Position numbers and translations under genes: made by a program
The notes under the pieces: model-generated
Databases searched by the model: none
Seen by the model: the letters and a program-made list of their open reading frames with translations, nothing else
What the model was told of the DNA's origin: nothing
Virus record (IMG/VR): IMGVR_UViG_3300042876_000229
Coordinates: 1-21,052 of that record
DNA: 21,052 nt
Source of the DNA: a virus
Direction: 5' to 3' (one strand)
In this document: positions 1 to 6,410 of the stretch, piece after piece
How positions within the stretch are numbered: position 1 is the stretch's first letter
Layout of the letters: each line of letters starts with the position of its first letter

Positions 1-1
1 G

Positions 2-598
2 GTGACCGTCACCGCGGACGTGGACGGGATCGCGGATCGCATCCAGGTGGCAACCGGCGCGATGGGGACCATCTACCAAGCCGAGAACGTGAACGCGGGG
101 GAGAACTTCTCCTTCTCGTTCGAGGCGAAGGAGAACGGGGGCAACGCGGCGAAGTACATGGTGTGGGACGTGACGCATCAAGCGATGATCGTCCCTCAGA
201 CTTCGTACTTCTCGCGGATCAACGGCTCCTCGTACACCACCGTCGAGACGACGTTCACCGTTCCGGCGGGATGCACGCAGATCGCGGTCTACCCGGTGGG
301 CATCACCTCCCTCAATACCGAGACCACCGATGTCCTCATCAAGAATGTGCAGTTGTGGAAGATGGACATCGGGTTTCTCAAGTTCGCGTGGGGATCCGCG
401 ACCGTTCTGAACGGAGCGCAGACCGCGGCGGTGGACATCTCGCTCAAGAAGTTCAACGCGGCGCCAGCCTGTACGATCACGGGGTCCACCGCGAACCGGG
501 CGTACAAGGCGACGAGCACCGCAACGCAGTTGACCGTGGACGCTGGAGCGGTCCTCGGCGGCAACGAGACGGTGAGCTACACCTGCATCGGGCAGTAA
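2..598 (+). CDS. Putative tail or receptor-binding protein, 5' partial
   Basis: The frame is open from the window edge and ends at TAA 596-598. The GTG at base 2 has no visible ribosome site, so the gene very likely starts outside the window. The visible 198 residues are beta-rich. Residues about 35-100, with FSFSFEAKEN followed by TFTVPAGCTQIAVYPVG, resemble the jelly-roll carbohydrate-binding-type domains often found in phage tail fibres and tail-associated proteins. The C-terminal part (residues about 120-198) is Thr/Ala-rich and ends in SYTCIGQ; I do not recognise it. It is followed after 21 bases by a gene for a protein with a signal peptide. Role in host attachment is inferred from fold resemblance and position only; another virion protein is possible. 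Confidence 0.7.
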   Translation: MTVTADVDGIADRIQVATGAMGTIYQAENVNAGENFSFSFEAKENGGNAAKYMVWDVTHQAMIVPQTSYFSRINGSSYTTVETTFTVPAGCTQIAVYPVGITSLNTETTDVLIKNVQLWKMDIGFLKFAWGSATVLNGAQTAAVDISLKKFNAAPACTITGSTANRAYKATSTATQLTVDAGAVLGGNETVSYTCIGQ

Positions 599-619
599 AC
601 CTACGAAAGGAGATCGCAC

Positions 620-1138
620 ATGAAGAAGCTCTTCGCAGTCGTCCTCTGCCTCACCATCGCCACCCCCGCGTTCGCCGCGGATACCATCGTCGGCCGGGAT
701 CCGGTCACCCAGGGGCTCGTCGGCCCGGTGGAGGTGTTCCGCCCAAACGGTACGACCGACACCTACGCGCTCCGCTCCACGTCGAAGGGGATGATCCTCT
801 ACAACTCGGGGACGGTCGCGGCCGGGGCGGTCATCAGTAGCCCGACGCTCGATGTCTCCGGCATCCGCGAGATCACTTGCTGGATCAACAATACCGCCGG
901 GGCAGTCGCCCGCATCACCAACGTCAAGGTGTACGCGGATGACGGCACCACGCTCCTCTTCGCCGCGCAGGCGAGGAGTATCGCGGCGGCGGCATCCGAG
1001 TGGCTCGTCCTCGGAACGGGGGCGGTGGGCAACGGGAGCGCGGTGATTCCTTTCCCGATCACCATCCCCCGCTACGTGGCGTTCAACATCCCCGCGGCCG
1101 GCGCCGCTGCCTGCTCTCTCATGTGTTGGGGCAGGTAA
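620..1138 (+). CDS. Small exported protein with Sec signal peptide, unknown function
   Basis: This 172-residue protein begins with a textbook Sec signal peptide: basic MKK, a hydrophobic core (LFAVVLCLTIA) and an AFA-A cleavage site near residues 18-20. The mature part is beta-rich, with paired cysteines near the end (CSLMCWGR) and one in EITCWINN, compatible with periplasmic disulphides. GAAAGGAGA at 605-613 is a good ribosome site for ATG 620. It lies between a tail-like gene and a small beta-rich gene, so it is probably co-transcribed with late genes. Export of a phage protein could serve host-surface modification, superinfection exclusion or virion-associated function; the sequence does not say which. 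I do not recognise a family. Confidence 0.8.
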   Translation: MKKLFAVVLCLTIATPAFAADTIVGRDPVTQGLVGPVEVFRPNGTTDTYALRSTSKGMILYNSGTVAAGAVISSPTLDVSGIREITCWINNTAGAVARITNVKVYADDGTTLLFAAQARSIAAAASEWLVLGTGAVGNGSAVIPFPITIPRYVAFNIPAAGAAACSLMCWGR

Positions 1139-1194
1139 ACTCTCGACCGGGGCCACCGCCCCCGTAAACTTCTGCGGTGAGAAGGAGGAGTCAC

Positions 1195-1530
1195 ATGAGA
1201 AGGCAGATCATCGGAGTCGGTGACGAGATCAACCCGCTGGTTCCCTCGACCGACAAGGGGGACGCCGACGTGGCGCTCGTCGCAGGAAAGAACCACACGG
1301 TCCAGATGTTCGAGACCGCCCTCACCGCCAACCGCACGGTGACGGTGAGCAAGGACGCGAAGCGGGGCGACATCTTCCGCATCGTGCGGTCGGGGCTCGG
1401 CGCCTTCACGCTCACCGTCACGGACGGGGTGGCGATCAAGGTCATGCCGGCGAACACCGCCGCGTGGTGTGAGATCGCCTTCGAGGCGTCCTCGCTCCGC
1501 TGGAAGCTCATCGGCTACGGGCTCCTCTAG
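1195..1530 (+). CDS. Small beta-rich phage protein, unknown
   Basis: Encodes 111 residues beginning MRRQIIGVGDEIN. The start is set by the strong site GAAGGAGGAG at 1181-1190, four bases before ATG 1195; a GTG at 1177 lies upstream of that site and is less likely. The protein alternates hydrophobic and polar residues (TVQMFETALTANRTVTVSKD, FTLTVTDGVAIKVM), predicting a beta sandwich, with no catalytic motif visible. It is the last plus-strand gene before a strong hairpin at 1546-1581, so it probably ends the late operon. A small virion decoration or tail protein is plausible from position, but this is inference. Confidence 0.75.
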   Translation: MRRQIIGVGDEINPLVPSTDKGDADVALVAGKNHTVQMFETALTANRTVTVSKDAKRGDIFRIVRSGLGAFTLTVTDGVAIKVMPANTAAWCEIAFEASSLRWKLIGYGLL

Positions 1531-1545
1531 CCGAGGGGAAGGAAG

Positions 1546-1581
1546 CGAAGGGCCCGAGGAGATCACCCCTCGGGCCCTTCG
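1546..1581. terminator. Strong bidirectional hairpin between convergent units
   Basis: A perfect 14-bp stem (CGAAGGGCCCGAGG at 1546-1559 with its complement at 1568-1581) encloses an 8-base loop. It separates the plus-strand gene ending at 1530 from the minus-strand tRNA and helicase ending at 1584. There is no clear T tract on either side, so it could be a bidirectional terminator without U-run or an RNA-stabilising 3' hairpin. Confidence 0.7.
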
Positions 1582-1583
1582 TG

Positions 1584-1658
1584 TACCCGCGCCGGGTCTC
1601 GAACCCGGATCACGCGCTTATAAGGCGCGGGCCTTCGTTCCCGTTAGGCGACGCGGGC
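1584..1658 (-). tRNA. tRNA-Ile (anticodon UAU)
   Basis: Read on the minus strand, the 75 bases fold as a full cloverleaf. The acceptor stem is GCCCGCG with CGCGGGT (first pair G-U), the D stem GCCT/AGGC with a GG-containing loop, the anticodon stem CGCGC/GCGCG with loop CTTATAA (anticodon UAU), a 4-base variable loop, and a T stem CCGGG/CCCGG around TTCGAGA. The discriminator is A and the 3' CCA is not encoded (CAC follows). UAU should read AUA isoleucine codons. The 5' acceptor half lies inside the end of the helicase gene, whose TAA stop falls in the D loop. Transcription probably comes from the helicase promoter, with termination at the hairpin three bases beyond the 3' end. Confidence 0.85.
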
Positions 1659-3002
1659 GAGGACGAGTTCCTCGCGCGGGCGGGTGACGGCCACGTAGAG
1701 GGCCTGCATCGAGAACTTGCCGAGATCCGCCACGTCCGCGAACACGAGCCGGTAGGTGGAGCCCTGCGACTTGTGCGAGGTGATCGCGAAGGGGTGGCGG
1801 AAGGAGATGATGGTCGAGTCCCGCCACTCGAAGAAGTCGCGCCACGCCTGCCGGCGCCGCTTGTCGATGTCGCTCCAGCGGAGATCCGAGCGCGGCATCT
1901 TCCGCTTCTCCTCTTCGAGCTTCTGCGCCTTCCCGAGCCGCTCCGCGAGTTCGACGTTGTACGGGTGCGTCTTGTCCTTCTTCTCCTCGGGCGAGAGGTA
2001 GTGCGCCATGAAGGTGCCGCGGTCACCGCGCCGGTGCAGGACGACGGGGACGCCTCTCTGCGGATCACGCTCTTCATCGCGGAAGTGATCGACGATGAGT
2101 TCGTCCTGGTTCGAGCAGAGCAACACCTTGTCGCGGTAGAGGTTCCCCTCGGAGAGCACAAGCTCACCGCGGGCGAACGCCTTGCGCCCGTGCCCGTACA
2201 ACTTCCGGCACGCGAGATCCTGCACCTCGTTCACGCGCGAGTTGCGGTACGCGATGAAGACCTCGCGGTCCTCCTCGGGCCGCTCGCCCGGCGCCTGGAC
2301 CGCGGCCACGAACTCGTCCTTGAGGTGGTCGGTGCGGCGCACGCCCGAGCCCTCGATCCCCGACCACTCCTTCCCTTCGCGGATGGCCCATGCCAGGGTG
2401 ATGATCTTCGAGCCCTCGGCCTGCCTTACGATCTGCCGGAGCGCAGCGGTGTACTTGAAGTTCTTGAAGGGGATCGCCTCCTGCTTTACGGGCGGAAGCT
2501 GCCCGGCATCCCCGACCGCGAGGAGCTTCGAGCCGGCCTGCTTGAGCGAATCGTGGAGCGCCTTGAAGTCGCGCCACCCGAGCATGGACGCCTCGTCGAT
2601 GATGACGATCCTTGGCATCACCTTCGAGAGGATCCCCTTGCCCGTCTTGCCAAACTTCACCTCGGTATCCTGCTCTTCGAGGATGACGGGCGCGATGCCG
2701 AGAAGTTGCGCGGTGGTGCCGGTGATCACGTCGGTGCCGTTGAACGAGTAGTCGTCGAAGCCCTGGCACCACTCGACCCCGAAGCCGTCGAGCTTCTTGC
2801 GGAGGACGTTGATCGCCTTATGCGTGGGGGCCGCGACGGCGCGGATGGAGTAGGTGTCGATCCCCTGGAGAAGCTGCCCGAGGAGGAAGGTCTTGCCGAC
2901 TCCGGCGCCTCCCTCCAGGAGGAAGGAAGTTGCAGCGGGATTGTTGAGGAAGTTGGAGATCTGCTCGGAAGCGATCTCCTGGTCTTTCGTCAGGGTGGTC
3001 AC
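1644..3002 (-). CDS. Dda/RecD-like superfamily 1B DNA helicase
   Basis: Encodes 452 residues, close to T4 Dda (about 440). ATP-dependent 5'-3' helicase motifs are in order: Walker A GGAGVGKT (residues 31-38), motif Ia APTHKA, Walker B IIDEASM (134-140), motif III GDAGQLPPV (164-172), an AALRQI arginine motif, motif V-like ITSHKSQGST and C-terminal motif VI YVAVTRPREEL (about 436-446). Such helicases act in replication initiation, recombination and removal of bound proteins. The start is GTG 3002 with AAGGAG (3011-3016) upstream. It is the only minus-strand protein gene here and diverges from the gene at 3104. Its last five codons overlap the 5' end of the tRNA gene. The helicase class is secure; the exact pathway is not. 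Confidence 0.93.
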   Translation of the reverse strand: MTTLTKDQEIASEQISNFLNNPAATSFLLEGGAGVGKTFLLGQLLQGIDTYSIRAVAAPTHKAINVLRKKLDGFGVEWCQGFDDYSFNGTDVITGTTAQLLGIAPVILEEQDTEVKFGKTGKGILSKVMPRIVIIDEASMLGWRDFKALHDSLKQAGSKLLAVGDAGQLPPVKQEAIPFKNFKYTAALRQIVRQAEGSKIITLAWAIREGKEWSGIEGSGVRRTDHLKDEFVAAVQAPGERPEEDREVFIAYRNSRVNEVQDLACRKLYGHGRKAFARGELVLSEGNLYRDKVLLCSNQDELIVDHFRDEERDPQRGVPVVLHRRGDRGTFMAHYLSPEEKKDKTHPYNVELAERLGKAQKLEEEKRKMPRSDLRWSDIDKRRRQAWRDFFEWRDSTIISFRHPFAITSHKSQGSTYRLVFADVADLGKFSMQALYVAVTRPREELVLARVA

Positions 3003-3017
3003 GGTTGGAACTCCTTG

Positions 3018-3046
3018 TTGACAGCGTTCGAGCAGGAGACTAAGCT
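3018..3046 (+). promoter_or_regulatory. Sigma70-like promoter for the rightward replication genes
   Basis: A perfect -35 TTGACA at 3018-3023 and a -10-like TAAGCT at 3041-3046 are spaced by 17 bases, directed at the gene starting at 3104. The -10 overlaps a minus-strand -10 candidate. Confidence 0.6.
3023..3036 (+). repeat. 14-base element AGCGTTCGAGCAGG, copy 1
   Basis: AGCGTTCGAGCAGG lies in the spacer between -35 and -10 of the rightward promoter. An identical copy is at 12506-12519 in the gap before the primase-helicase gene, and GTTCGAGC recurs at 10792-10799 just after another promoter. It may be a regulator-binding site. Confidence 0.5.
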
Positions 3047-3066
3047 CTCTCCAGTTAAGCAGTCAA
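3037..3066 (-). promoter_or_regulatory. Sigma70-like promoter for the leftward helicase
   Basis: On the minus strand TTGACT (3066-3061) is followed after 18 bases by TAGTCT (3042-3037), about 35 bases before the helicase GTG at 3002. Its -10 shares bases 3041-3042 with the opposing promoter, so the two probably compete. Confidence 0.5.
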
Positions 3067-3103
3067 GCAGACAAACACAAACGACCTAACGGAGCACCCC
3101 ACC

Positions 3104-3550
3104 ATGACGACGCCCGCCGCCCTCACCCGCCTCCAGGACATCGGCAACTTCATCCTCGCCGGCAACGCGATCTTCACGCTCGTGTCGAAGAAGACCGGCG
3201 CGCGGAAGACCTTCGAGGCGGTCCAGGTGCCCCCGAAGCCCGGGTTCGACAAGCCCGGCTACGTGGTGCGGCTCCTCACCGGCCCCGAGAACACCTCCGA
3301 TTACCGCTACCTCGGGTTCATGTACACCGGGCGGCAGGGGATCGGGTTCAAGCTCAACCACGACGGGTGGGGCGAGGAGGCCGGCTCCGTGTTCTCGTGG
3401 TTCCTCCGCAGGCTCAACGCGGGCAACGAGATCGACCTCCTCTCGCAGGCCGAGTTCTGGCACGCCGGCCGGTGCGGGCGGTGTGGTCACCTCCTCACCG
3501 ATCCCGAGTCCATCGCCCGCGGCCTCGGCCCGGTGTGCGCCGAGAAGTAG
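3104..3550 (+). CDS. DUF6011-like zinc-ribbon protein
   Basis: Encodes 148 residues. The C-terminus has a CGRCGHLLTDPESIARGLGPVC pattern: a Cys-X2-Cys, the turn LTDPESIARGLGP and a final Cys, as in DUF6011 proteins of phages and actinobacteria (family match from memory). The Cys residues and nearby His probably bind zinc. The N-terminal about 115 residues look like a mixed alpha/beta domain with IFTLVSKKTGARKTFE and YRYLGFMY, without catalytic residues that I recognise. ATG 3104 has GGAG at 3091-3094. It is the first gene after the divergent promoters and is followed by a strong terminator, so it forms a short early unit. The function is unknown. Confidence 0.8.
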   Translation: MTTPAALTRLQDIGNFILAGNAIFTLVSKKTGARKTFEAVQVPPKPGFDKPGYVVRLLTGPENTSDYRYLGFMYTGRQGIGFKLNHDGWGEEAGSVFSWFLRRLNAGNEIDLLSQAEFWHAGRCGRCGHLLTDPESIARGLGPVCAEK

Positions 3551-3562
3551 CTCCGCAACCCC

Positions 3563-3591
3563 GGGGCCCGGCATCGGGCCGGGCCCCTTTT
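3563..3591 (+). terminator. Rho-independent terminator after the DUF6011-like gene
   Basis: A perfect 10-bp stem GGGGCCCGGC (3563-3572)/GCCGGGCCCC (3578-3587) with a 5-base loop is followed by TTTT. It lies 12 bases after the stop at 3550 and just before the next ribosome site, so it should isolate or attenuate the following gene. Confidence 0.8.
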
Positions 3592-3612
3592 CCAAACGAA
3601 GGAGAAGCGATC

Positions 3613-4410
3613 ATGGCGACGAAGAAGCAGACCGCAGCCCCCGAGCCGTCCCGCCCGAGCGTCGAGGCGATCCTCACCGACATCCACAACACCCTCACCG
3701 AGTCGGGCGAGGCCATCCTCGCCAAGCTCACCGAGATCCACGAGGCCCTCACCGCGGAGAAGACCGTGACGAGCAGCAACCCCGGCCCGACCGACGAGGT
3801 GGTGGAGAAGTTCCTCCGGGAGAACCCGAAGGCCACCATCGCGGACGTGATCCGCGCCTGCCACGCCCCCGCCTACAACCGCGTCATGCGGATCAAGGAG
3901 AAGCTCGCCAAGGAGGTTGGTGAGACCAAGCCCGAGCCGAAGAAGGAGGAGGCCAAGCCCGAGCCCGAGAAGAAGCCCGAGCCGAAGAAGGAGGAGAAGA
4001 TCACCGTCGAGATGCTCCGCGAGAAGATCTCCGAGTTCGCGGAGGCGTTCGGCATGAACGAGGCGCTCGCGGTCAACGAGGCGAAGGGCGGCTCGCGCAA
4101 GGTCTCGAACATCCCCGAGGCGAAGTACGCGGCGGTCTACAAGGAGATGCAGGACCGGCTCCAGATGAAGGCCGAGGTGGCGAAGGCCAACGCGGCGCAG
4201 AAGGCCAAGGACGAGGCGGCGCCGGCCGGCGAGCCCTCGATCACCAAGGAGGACATCCAGAAGGTGGGCGGCGCGTTCGTGAAGCAGTACGGGGATCCCG
4301 CGTTCCGCGAGCTTCTCGCCAAGTTCATCGAGAAGGGCAAGGACGCGAAGATCTCGAACGTCGCCCCGGCGAAGTACGCCGCGCTCCACGAGGCTCTCTC
4401 CAATGCCTAG
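3613..4410 (+). CDS. Phage protein with duplicated C-terminal domain and charged linker
   Basis: Encodes 265 residues from ATG 3613, with GAAGGAG at 3598-3604 as ribosome site. The N-terminal about 100 residues are helical (AILTDIHNTLTESGEAILAKL). A low-complexity linker at about 107-128 repeats PEPKKEE. Two copies of one helical module follow: residues about 130-185, ending RKVSNIPEAKYAAVYKEM, and about 210-265, ending AKISNVAPAKYAALHEAL. The K(V/I)SN(I/V)xxAKYAAL signature resembles C-terminal modules of phage recombination and single-strand-annealing proteins, which is recall rather than proof. The 3' end overlaps the DUF2800 gene by 8 bases, implying translational coupling. A DNA-binding or adaptor role in the replication module is plausible; no enzyme motif is seen. 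Confidence 0.8.
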   Translation: MATKKQTAAPEPSRPSVEAILTDIHNTLTESGEAILAKLTEIHEALTAEKTVTSSNPGPTDEVVEKFLRENPKATIADVIRACHAPAYNRVMRIKEKLAKEVGETKPEPKKEEAKPEPEKKPEPKKEEKITVEMLREKISEFAEAFGMNEALAVNEAKGGSRKVSNIPEAKYAAVYKEMQDRLQMKAEVAKANAAQKAKDEAAPAGEPSITKEDIQKVGGAFVKQYGDPAFRELLAKFIEKGKDAKISNVAPAKYAALHEALSNA

Positions 4411-5632
4411 CGCCCACGCCAAGCTCCAGCCCTCCGCGGCGAAGCGGTGGCTCAACTGCCCCGGCTCGGTGGCCCTCTGCGAGAACGCGGTGGACATCGG
4501 GTCGGAGTACGCGGACGAGGGCACCGCCTGCCACGAGATCTGCGAGCAGGTGCTCAACGGGAAGCCCTGGCCGGCGGCCGGTGACAAGGCGTCGAACGGG
4601 GTGACCATCACCGAGGAGATGCTCCGGCTCTGCCGGCCGTGCGTGGAGTTCGTCCAGGACTACCAGGACGCCACCGGGGCCACGATCCACACCGAGATGC
4701 GCGTGGAGATCGGCAAGTCCTTCGGCCTGCCGGAGGGAGACTGCTTCGGCACTTCCGACGTGGTGGGCCGTTCGGAGCGCGAGCTTCTCATCCTCGACTT
4801 CAAGTTCGGCTACAACGAGGTGCAGATCGAGGAGGAAGGCAAGCCCAACGCGCAGCTTGCTCTCTACGCGCGGGGCGCCGGTGCCCACCCGGCCCTCGCG
4901 CTCGGGGCCGTGGAGCGGGTGCGGCTCGTGATCCTCCAGCCGAAGTGCGGCGAGCCGAAGGAGAAGACTTACTCCACGCAGGATCTCCTCTACTACTTCC
5001 AGGAGATCACCCCGAAGGTCGCCACCGCCGCCAAGGGCGGGCCGCTCGTGCCGGGCCCGTGGTGCGGCGCCACGTACTGCAAGGCGCAGGCGATGTGCCC
5101 CGCGCTCCGGGGCGAGATGGTGGCCCTCGCGCAGCGGGAGTTCGCGGAGAACGTGATGGAGTACACGCCCGAGGATCTCGCGGACCTCCTGCTCAAGCTG
5201 GAGATGCTCGAACCGGCCGCGAAGGCGATCCGCAACCACGCTATCAAGCTCATGGAACTCGGCACCGAGATCCCGGGCTGGAAGCGGGTGAAGGGCGACA
5301 CCAAGGAGGCGTGGCTCAAGAAGGATGACGAGCCGGGCACCGCCGCTGCCCTCAAGAAGATGGGCGTCGATCCGTGGGAGAAGTCCCTCGTCTCTCCTGC
5401 GAACGCCCGCGAGCAACTCGTCGAGATCCTCGTCGGCAAGTCGAAGACGAAGCTCACCAAGAAGGACGCGCGGGAGGCGGCCCGGGGGCTCCTCTCGAAG
5501 TACGCGGGGAAGCCCGAGGGCAGGCCGACGCTCGCCAAGGCCGACGACCCGAGGCCGGCGCTCCCGCCCGAGTTCACCGCCGCCGACGTGGCCGCCCTGG
5601 AGGCCGCGGAGGAGAAGCCCGAGATCGACTAG
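4403..5632 (+). CDS. DUF2800 Cas4/AddB-like PD-(D/E)XK nuclease
   Basis: Encodes 409 residues. The N-terminus KRWLNCPGS and DEGTACHEICEQVL match DUF2800. Likely nuclease residues are the His of EGTACHE, Asp119 in FGTSDVV, Asp132-x-Lys134 in LILDFKFG, and the NAQLALYARG helix. Cys19 with Cys221, Cys226 and Cys232 (WCGATYCKAQAMC) could hold a 4Fe-4S cluster as in Cas4 and AddB. Such phage proteins are expected to process DNA ends during replication or recombination. The C-terminal about 170 residues are helical and end in an acidic tail. ATG 4403 overlaps the upstream stop by 8 bases, and the single-stranded DNA-binding gene follows after a promoter. The family assignment is strong; the activity is inferred. 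Confidence 0.88.
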   Translation: MPSAHAKLQPSAAKRWLNCPGSVALCENAVDIGSEYADEGTACHEICEQVLNGKPWPAAGDKASNGVTITEEMLRLCRPCVEFVQDYQDATGATIHTEMRVEIGKSFGLPEGDCFGTSDVVGRSERELLILDFKFGYNEVQIEEEGKPNAQLALYARGAGAHPALALGAVERVRLVILQPKCGEPKEKTYSTQDLLYYFQEITPKVATAAKGGPLVPGPWCGATYCKAQAMCPALRGEMVALAQREFAENVMEYTPEDLADLLLKLEMLEPAAKAIRNHAIKLMELGTEIPGWKRVKGDTKEAWLKKDDEPGTAAALKKMGVDPWEKSLVSPANAREQLVEILVGKSKTKLTKKDAREAARGLLSKYAGKPEGRPTLAKADDPRPALPPEFTAADVAALEAAEEKPEID

Positions 5633-5639
5633 CGCCCGC

Positions 5640-5668
5640 TTGACGAGGCGGTTAGGAGGCGCTAGGAT
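5640..5668 (+). promoter_or_regulatory. Sigma70-like promoter for the DUF2815 gene
   Basis: TTGACG (5640-5645) and TAGGAT (5663-5668) are spaced by 17 bases in the gap after the DUF2800 stop. The transcript would have a leader of about 50 bases containing two AGTCAAAC repeats before AAGGAG and ATG 5728. Confidence 0.65.
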
Positions 5669-5727
5669 TCAGTCCGTTGCATCCGAGCAGTCAAACGCAA
5701 ACAGTCAAACCGCAAGGAGACAGACAG

Positions 5728-6339
5728 ATGGCTCAGACGAACGGCAAGGAGAACACGAAGCTCAAGATCGGCCCCGCGGTCGGGGCGTTCGCCAACGGGC
5801 TCTTCGAGGCCCGCGCCTTCGAGGAGGGGCAGGAGCCCAAGTACGGGATCACCCTGCTCTTCCCGAAGAAGATGAAGGCGGGGAGCCCCGAGGCGAAGAG
5901 CTTCGAGGCGCTCAAGGCGATGATCCACAAGGTCGCGGTCACGAAGGCGGGCCCCAACTACTCGAAGCTCCCCAAGTTCGGGCTCCCGATCCGGGACGGC
6001 GACGTGGAGAAGCCCGACCGCAAGGAGTTCGCCGGGATGTGGTTCGTCGCGGCGAAGTCCAAGAACCGCCCGCAGATCGTCAACCGGCACCTTGTCCACG
6101 TCACCGACAAGGACGAGGCGTACTCGGGCTGCAAGTTCGTGGCCTCGGTGGGCGTCTTCGCGTTCGAGAAGAAGGGCGTGAAGGGCGTGGCGCTCGGCCT
6201 CAACAACGTGATGCTCTGGGAGAAGGGCGAGCGGATCGACGGGCGCATCGACGCGGCCGAGGACTTCGCGGAGTACGCGGAGGGCGGCGAGGCCGGCGGC
6301 GCGGAGGGTGGCGGCGAGGAGGAGAGCGCCCTCGACTAG
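5728..6339 (+). CDS. DUF2815 single-stranded DNA-binding protein
   Basis: Encodes 203 residues with the DUF2815 pattern: an N-terminal strand KLKIGPAVGAFANGLFEARAFEEGQEPKYGITLLFPK, then KNRPQIVNRH and a YSGCKFVASVGVFAFEKKGVKGVALGLNNV core. This family is related to the T7 gp2.5 OB fold, which coats single-stranded DNA and recruits polymerase. The tail (about 180-203) is acidic and Gly-rich, ending EEESALD, like the acidic tails SSBs use to contact partner proteins. The start is ATG 5728 with AAGGAG eight bases upstream; an in-frame TTG at 5677 is less likely. It has its own promoter and terminator, consistent with high separate expression, and sits beside the polymerase gene. Confidence 0.88.
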   Translation: MAQTNGKENTKLKIGPAVGAFANGLFEARAFEEGQEPKYGITLLFPKKMKAGSPEAKSFEALKAMIHKVAVTKAGPNYSKLPKFGLPIRDGDVEKPDRKEFAGMWFVAAKSKNRPQIVNRHLVHVTDKDEAYSGCKFVASVGVFAFEKKGVKGVALGLNNVMLWEKGERIDGRIDAAEDFAEYAEGGEAGGAEGGGEEESALD

Positions 6340-6363
6340 TTCCGGCAGGGGAGTGGGGCCGGC

Positions 6364-6397
6364 GGGCGGGGGCGCAGTTTGGGCCCCCGCCCTTTTT
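6364..6397 (+). terminator. Rho-independent terminator after the SSB gene
   Basis: A perfect 10-bp stem GGGCGGGGGC (6364-6373)/GCCCCCGCCC (6383-6392) with a 9-base loop is followed by TTTTT (6393-6397). It lies between the SSB stop and the polymerase ATG, so polymerase expression should be lower and depend on readthrough. Confidence 0.85.
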
Positions 6398-6410
6398 CTT
6401 CGAGGACATC

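Noticed and set aside
1149-1162. Short hairpin GGGGC/GCCCC between the 620 and 1195 genes
   Set aside because: Five base pairs with no T tract are too weak to call a terminator.
1581-3089. Long plus-strand open frame (502 codons) opposite the Dda-like helicase
   Set aside because: It is antisense to clear helicase motifs and has Arg/Leu/Glu-rich mirror composition, as expected in GC-rich DNA.
5325-6410. Upstream in-frame extension of the DNA polymerase
   Set aside because: It overlaps the DUF2800 and DUF2815 genes, is Arg/Gly/Ser low-complexity, and the exonuclease domain begins exactly after ATG 6411.
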